Shown here: positions 32,984 through 40,762 of the stretch, one piece after another
How the letters are laid out: each line of letters opens with the position of its first letter
Numbering within the stretch: position 1 is the first letter of the stretch
Assembly: GCA_001464275.1 (NCBI GenBank)
Contig: LNFL01000147.1
Coordinates: forward strand, 1 to 42,119
DNA from: Actinobacteria bacterium Ga0077560
GTDB taxonomy: Bacteria; Actinomycetota; Thermoleophilia; Miltoncostaeales; Miltoncostaeaceae
DNA: 42,119 nt
Direction: 5' to 3'
Position numbers and translations under genes: made by a program
Notes under the pieces: generated by a model
Told to the model about the DNA's origin: nothing
Databases searched by the model: none
What the model saw: only the letters and a program-made list of their open reading frames with translations

Positions 32984-33117
32984 ATGGCCTCCGGGAAGTC
33001 TACCGCGTTCCGGACGCCGACGTATCCGGCACGGACGCGGACGCCGGGTCCCGGGACCCGGCGACACCGCACGACGACCACCTCATGACCCGCATCCCCG
33101 GGGGGATGCGACCACGA

Positions 33118-33258
33118 TCAGGCGATGGTGCCGATCAGCTGGATGATCCACGCCAGGATGTAGACGTGGAGCGCAGCCGCGATGTAGATGACGACCCCGA
33201 GGACGATCACGAAGATCAGGGATCCGAGGTACTTGACCGGCAGAGGAAGTGTGTTCAT
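33118..33258 (-). CDS. Very small hydrophobic membrane protein, 46 aa
   Basis: Begins MNTLPLPVKYLGSLIFVIVLG and continues with 'VVIYIAAALHVYILAWIIQLIGTIA'. It is almost wholly hydrophobic after residue 10, making one long or two closely spaced membrane helices. The start region offers only a weak GGAAG-like ribosome site. Its position between the tRNA and secG, with normal codon use, supports it as a real gene, but it is too short to be certain. Confidence 0.5.
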   Translation of the reverse strand: MNTLPLPVKYLGSLIFVIVLGVVIYIAAALHVYILAWIIQLIGTIA

Positions 33259-33359
33259 CGGTCGGGCATGCTAGCGCCGACCGGCCGGAACATGGTGGGG
33301 ACAGATGGCCGCGCCTTGGCAGCCGGACGGCCCTCGCCCACACCTTCACGAGGAGAAGG

Positions 33360-33536
33360 ATGACCCACGACCCCATCAGCAGCCCCGCCGCCATCGAGAC
33401 GCGGGACGCCCTCCTGGGCGCGATCCGGGCGCAGATCGCCGCGGCGCCGAACGCGATGACCCTGCTCCGCCTCGCCGAGGCCTACGCGTGGACGGTCGCC
33501 CCGGACCAGCCGCACGGGTCCCGGGAGGAGAAGTAG
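33360..33536 (+). CDS. Small acidic/helical protein of unknown function, 58 aa
   Basis: Begins MTHDPISSPAAIETRDALLGAI and ends 'DQPHGSREEK'. The core 'RAQIAAAPNAMTLLRLAEAYAWTVA' is an amphipathic helix pair. AGGAGAAGG just ahead of ATG 33360 is a strong ribosome binding site, which supports expression. Convergent with secG. Confidence 0.6.
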   Translation: MTHDPISSPAAIETRDALLGAIRAQIAAAPNAMTLLRLAEAYAWTVAPDQPHGSREEK

Positions 33537-33577
33537 CCGCACCGGCCGGTCCGCGCCGCACGGGCGCGGAGACGGGA

Positions 33578-33808
33578 TCAGTACTGCTTGACCAGCAGGT
33601 ACGTCGTCACGAAGAACAGGACCGCGACCACGACGGTGATCCGGTCGAGGTTCTTCTCGACGATCGCGGAGCTCCCGCCGTAGCTGGAGCTGCTGGACCC
33701 GACGCCGAAGGCGCCGGAGAGGCCCGCGTCCTTCCCGCTGTGCAGCAGCACGAGGAAGATCAGCAGGCCCGACATCAGGGAATGGGCGATCACGAGGACG
33801 GTCAGCAT
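33578..33808 (-). CDS. secG: Preprotein translocase subunit SecG
   Basis: A 76-residue protein with two membrane helices ('VIAHSLMSGLLIFLVLLHSGK' and 'ITVVVAVLFFVTTYLL') and the SecG loop 'SGAFGVGSSSSSYGGSS', the Gly/Ser-rich stretch seen in the family. SecG assists SecYE-mediated export. ATG 33808 gives the standard length; a start at 33826 is also in frame. It is near the tRNA-Leu, as in many bacteria. Confidence 0.9.
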   Translation of the reverse strand: MLTVLVIAHSLMSGLLIFLVLLHSGKDAGLSGAFGVGSSSSSYGGSSAIVEKNLDRITVVVAVLFFVTTYLLVKQY

Positions 33809-33921
33809 CGGCCCGAACGCTAGCATCAGCGTCCAGGGAGAGCCGTGCGAGCCGTGCCGGCGGACGATGCCATGACCCATTTCCGCAGGCACCACAGCGC
33901 ATCCGGGCCGGCCGGCCGGCC

Positions 33922-34389
33922 ATGACGACGGCGCCCCCCGCCGACCCGTCGGGCCTTCCGCTGCTGAACCCGGCCACGTTCCCCGACTGCTTCGTGTGCG
34001 GGCCGGCCAACGCCCACGGCCTGCACCTGCGGGTGCACCGGGACGGTGACGACGCCGTCGCGGTGTACCACCCGGAGACCCACCACGAGGGCTACCCGCA
34101 GCACTTCCACGGCGGCCTGGTGGGGCTGCTGGTGGACGAGATGCTCGTGTACGCCGGCGCCCCGCACGACCTGTGGGGCATGACCGCCAAGGTCGGGTAC
34201 CGCATCCGGCGGCCCATCCCCCTGGACGCCCCGCTGGGTCTGCGCGCGCGCCTCACCCAGCGCGGCGGCCGCGGCTTCCGCGCCGAGGTCTGGATCCACC
34301 TGGCCGACGGGACGCTCGCCGCGCAGGGCGAGGGCACGTGCGTGCTGTGGACCGGGGATCCGCCGTCGGGCGACGACACGGGCCCTTAG
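33922..34389 (+). CDS. Hotdog-fold thioesterase (PaaI/4HBT-like)
   Basis: A 155-residue hotdog protein. 'CFVCGPANAHGLHLRV' is the common opening of this subgroup, and 'YPQHFHGGLVGLLVDEMLVYA' contains the helix with the catalytic Asp/Glu pattern ('HGG...DE'). 'AKVGYRIRRPIPLDAPL' and 'AEVWIHLADGTLAAQGEGTCV' complete the fold. It would hydrolyse an acyl-CoA thioester; substrate unknown. A short GC-repeat (GGCCGGCCGG) sits just before ATG 33922. Confidence 0.8.
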   Translation: MTTAPPADPSGLPLLNPATFPDCFVCGPANAHGLHLRVHRDGDDAVAVYHPETHHEGYPQHFHGGLVGLLVDEMLVYAGAPHDLWGMTAKVGYRIRRPIPLDAPLGLRARLTQRGGRGFRAEVWIHLADGTLAAQGEGTCVLWTGDPPSGDDTGP

Positions 34390-34420
34390 GCGCCGGGGGG
34401 CCGCTGCCGATGGGAGCGGC

Positions 34421-35362
34421 ATGGCGCGCGACGACCAGCCGGGACCCGGCGGGATCCACCTCGTCCCGGGACAGCCCCCGGGCGCGAGCCTCATCCAGAA
34501 CGTCCCCGGCGCCGTCTACCGCACCGCGCAGGACCCGCGGCGCACCGTCACGTTCGTGAGCCGCCAGATCGAGACGGTCACCGGGCACGACCCGGAGGCC
34601 TTCAACACCGGACGGCTGGGGCTGCTGGACATCGTCCACCCCGACGACCGGCATCGCCTGCGCCAGGCGCTCAGCGAGCTGGGTGGCCCCGGATCCGCGC
34701 TGGAGCACGAATACCGCGTCATCCACGCCGAGGGCGGGGTGCGCTGGGTGATGGACCGGGCCCATGCGGTCGTCTCCGGCGGCACCGCCTGCCTGGACGG
34801 GATGCTGGTGGACGTCACGGACCGCCGCCGCACCCATGACGAGCTGGCCTGGCTGGCGCTGCACGACCCCCTCACGGGCCTGGCCAACCGCCGCGCCCTT
34901 GAGGACCGTCTGGGCATGGAGACCGACCGGATGCACCGCACCGGTGCGACCTACTCGGTGGTGGCCGCCGACATCGACCACTTCAAGGCGGTCAACGACA
35001 CGCACGGCCACGAGGCCGGTGACCGCGCGCTGGTCGAGGTGGGACGTCGCCTGCAGGCCGGCGTGCGGGCCATCGACCTCGCGGCGCGCGCGGGCGGCGA
35101 GGAGTTCGTGTTGCTGCTGGCCGACACGCCCCTGCGGGAGGCGCTGGCCGTCGCCGAACGCCTGCGGGTGGCGGTTGCGCAGGACCCGGTCGCCGGTGTC
35201 GGCACCGTCACCATCTCGGCCGGGGTGGCCCAGTGCACGGGCCTCGAGGCCCGCGAGACGCTCGCGGTCGCCGACGCCGCGCTCTACCGGGCGAAGGCCG
35301 GCGGGAGGAACCGCGTGGTCGCGGCGCCGCCCGGTGGGGGCCCCTCCCCTGTCGCGGCCTGA
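34421..35362 (+). CDS. PAS-GGDEF diguanylate cyclase
   Basis: A 313-residue soluble protein. A PAS domain covers about 25-135 ('NVPGAVYRTAQDPRRTVTFVS', 'HEYRVIHAEGGVRWVMDRAHAV'), then the GGDEF domain ('DPLTGLANRRALEDRL', 'ADIDHFKAVNDTHGHEAGDRAL'). The active site is GGEEF at 225-229, with an I-site RAID at 216-219. It has no membrane segment, so it should sense a small molecule or redox state in the cytoplasm. ATG 34421 is preceded by GGGAG inside a small GCCGCT/AGCGGC hairpin. The next gene is a paralogue. Confidence 0.9.
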   Translation: MARDDQPGPGGIHLVPGQPPGASLIQNVPGAVYRTAQDPRRTVTFVSRQIETVTGHDPEAFNTGRLGLLDIVHPDDRHRLRQALSELGGPGSALEHEYRVIHAEGGVRWVMDRAHAVVSGGTACLDGMLVDVTDRRRTHDELAWLALHDPLTGLANRRALEDRLGMETDRMHRTGATYSVVAADIDHFKAVNDTHGHEAGDRALVEVGRRLQAGVRAIDLAARAGGEEFVLLLADTPLREALAVAERLRVAVAQDPVAGVGTVTISAGVAQCTGLEARETLAVADAALYRAKAGGRNRVVAAPPGGGPSPVAA

Positions 35363-35407
35363 CCGGCCGCCGTTGAGGCATCGCCCCGGCGTGCCGATTC
35401 GACTGAT

Positions 35408-36439
35408 GTGCACCGCTCGCCCGCATCCCGCCCCGGCCGCGCCGGATCGCTCACCAGGGCGCCCAGCGGCAGGTGCGGCGTCTGCGAGCGCGCCGTGGCG
35501 CTGGTCTCCGGGATGTGCGCCGAGTGCCGCGCCCGCATGCTCACCGGGCTCGGCGCCGGGACCGCCCGTCCCGAGCAGGCGCCGCCGCGCCGCTCCGAAC
35601 TGGTCGACCGCATCCCCGGGGTCCTCTACCGGTCCTCACCCGACCGGCAGCGCCGCCTGAGCTACGTCACGGACGCCATCCTGGGGCTGTGCGGCATCGA
35701 GGCGCCCGAGTTCCGCACGGGCCGGGCCGCCCTCGGCAGGATCACCCACGAGGACGACCGCGACCGCGTTGCCGAGGCGCTGGGCGCCCCGTCCGCGGCC
35801 GTTGGCTACGAGATCCAGTACCGCATCCTCACCTCCGACGGCGAGGTGCGCTGGGTGAGCGACCGGGGCCGCCGCACCGGCCGCGGCACGCTGATGTGGG
35901 ACGAGGGCCTGCTGCTGGACATCACCGGCAGCCGGGCCGAGATGGAGCGCCTGCAGCACGAGGCGCGCCACGACGGGCTCACCGGGGTCGCGAACCGGCG
36001 GGCGCTGACCGAGCGTCTCGAGGAGGAGTGCGCCCGCTCGGAGCGCACCGGCACCCCGCTGTGCGCCCTCTGCGTGGACGCCGACCACTTCAAGGCGGTC
36101 AACGACACCCACGGCCACGACACCGGCGACCGGGTGCTGGTGGACATCGCCGCACGCCTGGAGGGCGCCGTGCGGCGCTACGACGTGGTCGCCCGGGTGG
36201 GAGGCGAGGAGTTCACCGTGCTGCTCATCGGCATCGGGGCCGACGAGGGGACGGTGCTGGCGGAGCGCATCCGCGCGGCCATCGCCGGCCGGGACTGCGG
36301 CGGTGTGGCCGTGACCGCCTCCATCGGTTGCGCGGCCTGGATGCCCGGCGACACGCCCGAGGCGCTCGTCAAGCGGGCCGACGAGGCCCTCTACGCCGCC
36401 AAGCGGGGTGGCCGGAACCGCGTGGTGACCGCCGCCTGA
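35408..36439 (+). CDS. Zinc-ribbon-PAS-GGDEF diguanylate cyclase
   Basis: A 343-residue protein starting GTG 35408. Residues 23-40 form a CxxC-CxxC knuckle (C23, C26, C37, C40) in front of a PAS domain (about 70-180, 'RIPGVLYRSSPDRQRRLSYVT' and 'IQYRILTSDGEVRWVSDRGR') and a GGDEF domain with GGEEF at 265-269 and RRYD I-site at 256-259. The PAS-GGDEF part is a clear paralogue of the preceding gene (45-nt gap), suggesting duplication, with the zinc knuckle as an added input such as redox or metal. The exact start is uncertain because the first 20 residues are low-complexity. Confidence 0.85.
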   Translation: MHRSPASRPGRAGSLTRAPSGRCGVCERAVALVSGMCAECRARMLTGLGAGTARPEQAPPRRSELVDRIPGVLYRSSPDRQRRLSYVTDAILGLCGIEAPEFRTGRAALGRITHEDDRDRVAEALGAPSAAVGYEIQYRILTSDGEVRWVSDRGRRTGRGTLMWDEGLLLDITGSRAEMERLQHEARHDGLTGVANRRALTERLEEECARSERTGTPLCALCVDADHFKAVNDTHGHDTGDRVLVDIAARLEGAVRRYDVVARVGGEEFTVLLIGIGADEGTVLAERIRAAIAGRDCGGVAVTASIGCAAWMPGDTPEALVKRADEALYAAKRGGRNRVVTAA

Positions 36440-36651
36440 CCTGGCCGGCGTCCGCGAGCGCGGAGACGTGCTCGCAGGCGACGCCGTCAGCGACATCCGG
36501 ACGGTCGCGCGGAATCGCGGACTCCGCCTGCGGCCACCGGCGACGGCAGCGCGCACATCCGCGGGCGCACCGGGGCGTTGGTACCGGTTCGAACCCGCCC
36601 ACGCCCACGCCCCGGCCGCCCCGTGGGCGGCCATTGATCCCCCGTTGCCAG

Positions 36652-36667
36652 CCCCCGCCGGCGGGGG
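36652..36667 (+). promoter_or_regulatory. Palindrome next to the cupin promoter
   Basis: CCCCCGCCGGCGGGGG is a perfect 16-bp palindrome lying just upstream of a -10 candidate TACCCT (36674-36679). +1 would be at or beside the ATG 36687, so the cupin mRNA may be leaderless. The palindrome may be an operator or a hairpin. Confidence 0.4.
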
Positions 36668-36686
36668 GACCGCTACCCTTCGGGCC

Positions 36687-37046
36687 ATGGAGATCCGCGC
36701 GCGCGACGCGGCCGTGCCCTTCGAGACGGCCGACGGCAGCACCATCAGGAGCCTGCTCGACCGGTCGAACGCGCCGGTCGCGAACCACAGCCTGGCCGAG
36801 GCGACGATCGAGGCCGGCACCGCCACCACCCGGCACCACCACCGAATCGCCGAGGAGATCTACTACCTCGTCGAGGGCTCCGGAACGATGGAGCTGGACG
36901 GCGAGCGCCGGTCCGTGAGCGCCGGCGACGCGATCCTCATCCCTCCCGGGGCGTGGCACCAGATCACCGCCGACGCGGGCACCCGCATCCGCCTGCTGTG
37001 CAGCTGCAGCCCGCCCTACTCGCACGACGACGTCCACTTCGCGTGA
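36687..37046 (+). CDS. Cupin-domain protein
   Basis: A 119-residue double-stranded beta-helix protein. The metal motif is 'TTRHHHRIAEEIYYLVEGSGTMELDG' (HxH...E) and the second motif 'GDAILIPPGAWHQI' carries the closing His. It probably binds a metal and acts as a dioxygenase, isomerase or small regulator; the substrate is not readable. The in-frame region upstream to 36468 is not needed for the fold and is rejected as the N-terminus. A 247-bp gap to the previous gene holds no other gene. Confidence 0.85.
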   Translation: MEIRARDAAVPFETADGSTIRSLLDRSNAPVANHSLAEATIEAGTATTRHHHRIAEEIYYLVEGSGTMELDGERRSVSAGDAILIPPGAWHQITADAGTRIRLLCSCSPPYSHDDVHFA

Positions 37047-37115
37047 CCGCCGGGGCGGCGCACCCCCACTAGGATGCGCTCGCCCACCCCATCCCCCCTC
37101 GTCCCAGGAGCCCGC

Positions 37116-37970
37116 GTGGCCGACCAGCTGATCCGCATCGGGCACAGTCCCGACCCCGACGACGCCTTCATGTTCTACGCACTCGCCGAAGAGCTGATCC
37201 CCATGGACGGCTTCCGCGTCGAGCACGTGCTCCGGGACATCGAGACGCTCAACCGGTGGGCCGTGGACGGCAAGCTCGAGGTGACGGCGATCTCGGTGCA
37301 CGCCTACGCGCATCTGGCCGACAAGTACCGGCTCCTGCCGCACGGCGCGTCGATGGGTGAGAAGTACGGCCCCATGATCGTCGTCCGCGAGGGCTCGTCC
37401 ATCGAGCCCTCCCAGCTGCCGCAGCTGCGGGTGGCGATCCCCGGCACCTGGACCAGCGCCTTCCTGGAGCTGCAGCTCGCCGTGGGCCGCATCGAGAACC
37501 CGGTCATCGTGCCCTTCGACGAGGTGCTCAACGAGGTCGAGGCGGGCAACGTCGACGCCGGCCTGGTCATCCACGAGGGCCAGCTCACCTACGAGCGCCA
37601 GGGCCTCGTGAAGATCCTGGACCTGGGCGAGTGGTGGGACGAACTCACCGGCGGCCTGCCGCTGCCGCTCGGCGCCAACGCGGTGCGCCGCGACGTGGGT
37701 GACGAGGCGACCCTCACCCGGCTCTCGCACCTGCTGCGCAACAGCATCGCCTACGCCCTGGAGCACCGGCAGCCGGCCCTCGCCCACGCCGAGAAGTTCG
37801 GCCGCGGCCTGGACATGGACCTCGCCGACAAGTTCGTGGGCATGTACGTGAACCAGCGCACCCTCGACTACGGGGACGACGGCCGCGCGGCGGTCGCCGA
37901 GCTCCTGCGCCGTGGCCACGAGGCCGGCCTGGTTCCGGGCCCGGTCCCGGTCGACTGGATCGAGGACTGA
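37116..37970 (+). CDS. mqnD: 1,4-dihydroxy-6-naphthoate synthase (futalosine pathway)
   Basis: A 284-residue periplasmic-binding-fold enzyme of menaquinone synthesis via futalosine: it converts cyclic dehypoxanthinylfutalosine to 1,4-dihydroxy-6-naphthoate. Supporting blocks are 'IGHSPDPDDAFMFYAL' , 'DIETLNRWAVDGKLEVTAISVHAYA', 'KYGPMIVVRE', 'VDAGLVIHEGQLTYERQGLVKILDLGEWW' and 'LPLPLGANAVRRD'. The conserved His in 'VIHE' corresponds to the catalytic base reported for the family. GTG 37116 has AGGAG 5 nt upstream; an ATG at 37074 is rejected. No other mqn genes are in the window. Confidence 0.92.
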   Translation: MADQLIRIGHSPDPDDAFMFYALAEELIPMDGFRVEHVLRDIETLNRWAVDGKLEVTAISVHAYAHLADKYRLLPHGASMGEKYGPMIVVREGSSIEPSQLPQLRVAIPGTWTSAFLELQLAVGRIENPVIVPFDEVLNEVEAGNVDAGLVIHEGQLTYERQGLVKILDLGEWWDELTGGLPLPLGANAVRRDVGDEATLTRLSHLLRNSIAYALEHRQPALAHAEKFGRGLDMDLADKFVGMYVNQRTLDYGDDGRAAVAELLRRGHEAGLVPGPVPVDWIED

Positions 37971-37981
37971 CGGGCTCCGCC

Positions 37982-38416
37982 GTGCACCGGGACTGGGAGT
38001 CCGAGATCGACCGGTGGACCGAGCGGTTCCGCTCGATCCCGGACCCGCCCGAGGTGTTCGCGGTGGCGGTCCGCGAGGGCTGGGCACCCGCCGTGCGCGC
38101 CGAGCTGGCCGAGCAGGCCGAGGCGTACGCGCGGTCGCACGAGGGCCTGATGGACCAGCTTCGCGGGGCCGGATGGGATCTGGTGCGCTTCGACGCCCGT
38201 CCCACGGACTGCGGGCACTGCAGCCGCTACGCCGGATCCGCGTACAGCCTCAGCGGCGACCAGGGCCTCCCCGAGCCGCCCCCGCTGCCGATGTGCCCGG
38301 CCTGCCGGCACACCCTCAACCTCCTCACCCCGTTCTTCATGCAGAGCATGGGGCTGAGCGTCGAGGACCTTGCCCTCGAGGCCGTGCCCTACCGCGACGA
38401 TGCGGAGACCGGCTGA
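37982..38416 (+). CDS. Unknown protein with a CxxC-CxxC motif
   Basis: A 144-residue protein starting GTG 37982. The first half is helical; the second has 'DCGHCSRYAGSAYSLSG' and 'PPPLPMCPACRHTLNLL', two CxxC pairs about 40 residues apart with a 'PPLPMC' block between. The arrangement resembles the cysteine block at the end of phage head-morphogenesis proteins ('CxxCxxxxG...PPxHPxCRC'), but no catalytic or capsid part is present, so this is only a resemblance. It lies 12 nt after mqnD and may be cotranscribed. Confidence 0.65.
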   Translation: MHRDWESEIDRWTERFRSIPDPPEVFAVAVREGWAPAVRAELAEQAEAYARSHEGLMDQLRGAGWDLVRFDARPTDCGHCSRYAGSAYSLSGDQGLPEPPPLPMCPACRHTLNLLTPFFMQSMGLSVEDLALEAVPYRDDAETG

Positions 38417-39192
38417 CCCGCGGCGTCGCCTACACCCCGCCGCCGCCCGCCCCGCTCGGGCTCGGTGGGATCATGTCCACGGCGCTCGCCATGTACCGGG
38501 CGCGGCCCTGGGCCCTCATCGTCATCGCGCTGGTGAGCACACTGCCCACCGTCCTGCTGGGAACCGGCGGCGACCTCGCGTACGGCGTGCCGGACACGGC
38601 CCGGGACACCCTGCTGCGCACCGCCATCGTCGCGGTGCCCACCCAGCTTCTGGGGCAGATCAGCGTCGCCGCGGCGGCGGTGGTGGCGATGGAGCTGCTC
38701 AACGGCCGCCCGGGCACGGCCTCCCACGCCCTCGAACTGGTGGGCCTGCGCTTCTGGCCCCTCGCCGCGGTCATCGGGATCACCCTCGTCGGCGTTGCCG
38801 CCGGCATCGTGCTGCTGGTGATCCCCGCCGTGATCCTCATCGTCCTGTGGCTCTACGCGCCCATCACGGTCATCACCGAGGGGCGGTCGGTGCGCGCGGC
38901 GTTCACCCGGAGCACCGAGCTGGGCCGCGGTGCGTTCTGGTGGACGCTCGGCAGCTACCTCGCCATCCAGATCACCGTCGCCCTCGCCGCCGGGGTCGTG
39001 TCGGCCATCCTGGCCGCCCCCTTCACGTCGCTGAACGGCAACGCGGAGATCGTGATGGAGGGCGCGGTGACCCTGCTGGTGCTCACCGTCGCCCAGCCCG
39101 TGGCGCTGCTGGGGGTGGGGCTCATGTACCTGGACCGGCGGGTCCGGCGGGAGGGCCACTGGCCCAGCCCCGGGGCGCAGCCGGCCCGCTAA
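38414..39192 (+). CDS. Polytopic membrane protein (GPDPase-membrane-domain-like), start uncertain
   Basis: About 240-258 residues. Six hydrophobic segments, e.g. 'WALIVIALVSTLPTVLLG', 'FWPLAAVIGITLVGVAAGIVLL', 'VILIVLWLYAPITVITEG' and 'FTRSTELGRGAFWWTLG', a pattern seen in the membrane domain of glycerophosphodiester phosphodiesterases and related 'YTPPPPxPLxLG' proteins. The Pro-rich N-terminus typical of that group is encoded only upstream of the first ATG (38473); no ATG, GTG or TTG precedes it in frame, but a CTG at 38414 overlaps the previous stop (CTGA). If that CTG is not used, the gene starts at 38473 with GGTGGGA upstream. Confidence 0.7.
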
Positions 39193-39860
39193 CCCTCGGC
39201 GCAGGCCACGAAGACCGCCGCGGCGGCGTCCGGCGGGACCTCGACCGTGGCGTCGTCGACGCGCACGCTCACGCATCCGTCCTCCGCCGCGCGCAGCACG
39301 TGCACGCAGGCGTCCGGAACCAGGCCGGCTCCGGCGAGGAACCGCAGCAGGCCGGGATCGCGGTCGCTCACGCGGACCACGGTTCCCCTGCCACCGACCG
39401 GGATCTGCGACAGCGGCTCGCCCGCCACGGGCACCACGTGCCCGGTGACGCTGGGGATGGGGTCACCGTGCGGGTCACGCTCCGGATGTCCGAGCAGATC
39501 GGCGATCCGGGCCTCCAGCTCCTCCGAGAGATGGTGCTCCAGCACCTCCGCCTCGCGATGGGCGTCCTCCAGCGGCACGCCGACCCGCTCCACCAGGAAC
39601 GTCTCCAGCAGGCGGTGATGGCGCAGCACCTCGAGCGCCGCCGCGCGTCCCGGGGCCGTGAGCCGGAACTCACCGCGTCCCAGCTGTTCCACATAGCCCA
39701 GCCCGTCCAGGCGGCGCAGCATGTTGCTGGCGGACGCCGGGGTGACGGCCAGCGCCTCGGCCACCCGCGAGGTGGTGATCGCGCCGGACCCGGCCCCCTC
39801 GGAGAGCCGGTACGCGGCCTTCAGATAGTCCTGCACCGCCGGACTCGGTCGGTCGGTCAT
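39189..39860 (-). CDS. DtxR-family metalloregulator with MntR-like metal ligands
   Basis: A 223-residue metal-dependent repressor. N-terminal winged helix 'ITTSRVAEALAVTPASASNMLRRLDGLGYVE', a dimerisation/metal domain ('RHHRLLETFLVERVG', 'HREAEVLEHHLSEELEARI') and a C-terminal SH3/FeoA-like domain from about 150. The metal positions read Asp11, His82, Glu105, Glu108 and His109: the Asp and Glu at the positions that are Met and Cys in DtxR match MntR, so manganese specificity is predicted; Lys14 replaces the usual MntR Glu. It is divergent from a Crp/Fnr gene, and its own promoter region holds the direct repeats. Its stop overlaps the previous gene by 4 nt. Confidence 0.85.
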   Translation of the reverse strand: MTDRPSPAVQDYLKAAYRLSEGAGSGAITTSRVAEALAVTPASASNMLRRLDGLGYVEQLGRGEFRLTAPGRAAALEVLRHHRLLETFLVERVGVPLEDAHREAEVLEHHLSEELEARIADLLGHPERDPHGDPIPSVTGHVVPVAGEPLSQIPVGGRGTVVRVSDRDPGLLRFLAGAGLVPDACVHVLRAAEDGCVSVRVDDATVEVPPDAAAAVFVACAEG

Positions 39861-39875
39861 GTTTGCGCCCCCCGC

Positions 39876-39916
39876 CCCCGTGGGACTCCCGAACCGCCCC
39901 GTGGGACGTTCCGAAC
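39876..39916. repeat. Tandem direct repeat in the divergent MntR/Crp promoter region
   Basis: CCCCGTGGGAC-N2-CCGAAC (39876-39894) and CCCCGTGGGAC-N3-CCGAAC (39897-39916) repeat with a 21-bp offset, about two helical turns, 16-56 bp upstream of the MntR-like start. This is the place and spacing expected of an operator. The protein that binds is unknown. Confidence 0.65.
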
Positions 39917-40021
39917 ACGGTGCACCAGAACCTGCGGATGGTCCCCACACCTGACGGAACCACCATCACATCTTCCGCCACACCTTAGAAGGCCATAACA
40001 AAAGGGTGGGAGAGTCGACCC

Positions 40022-40762
40022 ATGGCTATCGCGCTCAAAGAGGTCCCCAACATCCGAACTCCGCGACCCCGAACCGGCTGGGCAGGCCGGGTCGAGCTCG
40101 CGCGGATGGATCTCTTCCACGGCCTGCCCGAGACCGACCTTGCGCTCCTCGAGAACCGGCTTCCGCTCGTGCGGTGGCCGAAGGGCGCCGAGACCCCGGA
40201 CCCGCTCACCCGTCCCGACCACCTGTTCCTGGTGCGTGAGGGCCGCGTGGCGGTGTTCGAGCCGGCGGCACAGGGAGCCGACGTCATGACGTCGATCCTG
40301 GAGGAGGGCAGCGTCTACTCCACGCTTGGAACCGACCGCCAGCCGGTGGTCGCCGCGCTCGAGGACTCGGCGGTCTCGCCGCTGTCCGGGCGCGCAATCG
40401 AGGGCCTCATCGCCCGCTACCCCAAGCTGGGACGGAACCTGGCGACCGTGCTGTCGGAGCGGCTCGCATCGCTCCGCGAGACCGTGGCCCTGGTGAGCGA
40501 GATGCGGGTGGAGGACCGCCTCCGGGCGCGACTGCACCAGCTCGCCGACCGGTTCGGCGTCGCGACCCCGCAGGGCATCCAGCTGCGGCTGGAGCTCACC
40601 CATGCGCAGTGGGCGAGCCTGGTCGGGGCGTCACGCGAGGCCGTCACCACGGCCTTCAGCAAGCTGCGCACCGCCGGTGAGATCGTCACCGACGGCCGCG
40701 CCATCCTGATCCCGTGGGACGCGCTGCGCGCGACCGACGGGGACGTCCCCGCGGCCGCCTAG
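40022..40762 (+). CDS. Crp/Fnr-family transcriptional regulator
   Basis: A 246-residue regulator. The N-terminal cyclic-nucleotide-binding fold is degenerate ('LFHGLPETDLALLENRLPLVRWPKGAE', 'LFLVREGRVAVFE', 'TSILEEGSVYSTLG') and lacks the RxS/T phosphate-binding cassette of cAMP receptors, so cAMP is unlikely. The C-terminal HTH 'LTHAQWASLVGASREAVTTAFSKLRTAGEI' is the Crp type. GGTGGGAG precedes ATG 40022. It is divergent from the MntR-like gene. Effector unknown. Confidence 0.85.
   Translation: MAIALKEVPNIRTPRPRTGWAGRVELARMDLFHGLPETDLALLENRLPLVRWPKGAETPDPLTRPDHLFLVREGRVAVFEPAAQGADVMTSILEEGSVYSTLGTDRQPVVAALEDSAVSPLSGRAIEGLIARYPKLGRNLATVLSERLASLRETVALVSEMRVEDRLRARLHQLADRFGVATPQGIQLRLELTHAQWASLVGASREAVTTAFSKLRTAGEIVTDGRAILIPWDALRATDGDVPAAA

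Noticed and set aside
36468..36686. N-terminal extension of the cupin gene
   Set aside because: The extra 73 residues are low-complexity and cross a palindrome and a -10 candidate; the cupin fold is complete from 36687.
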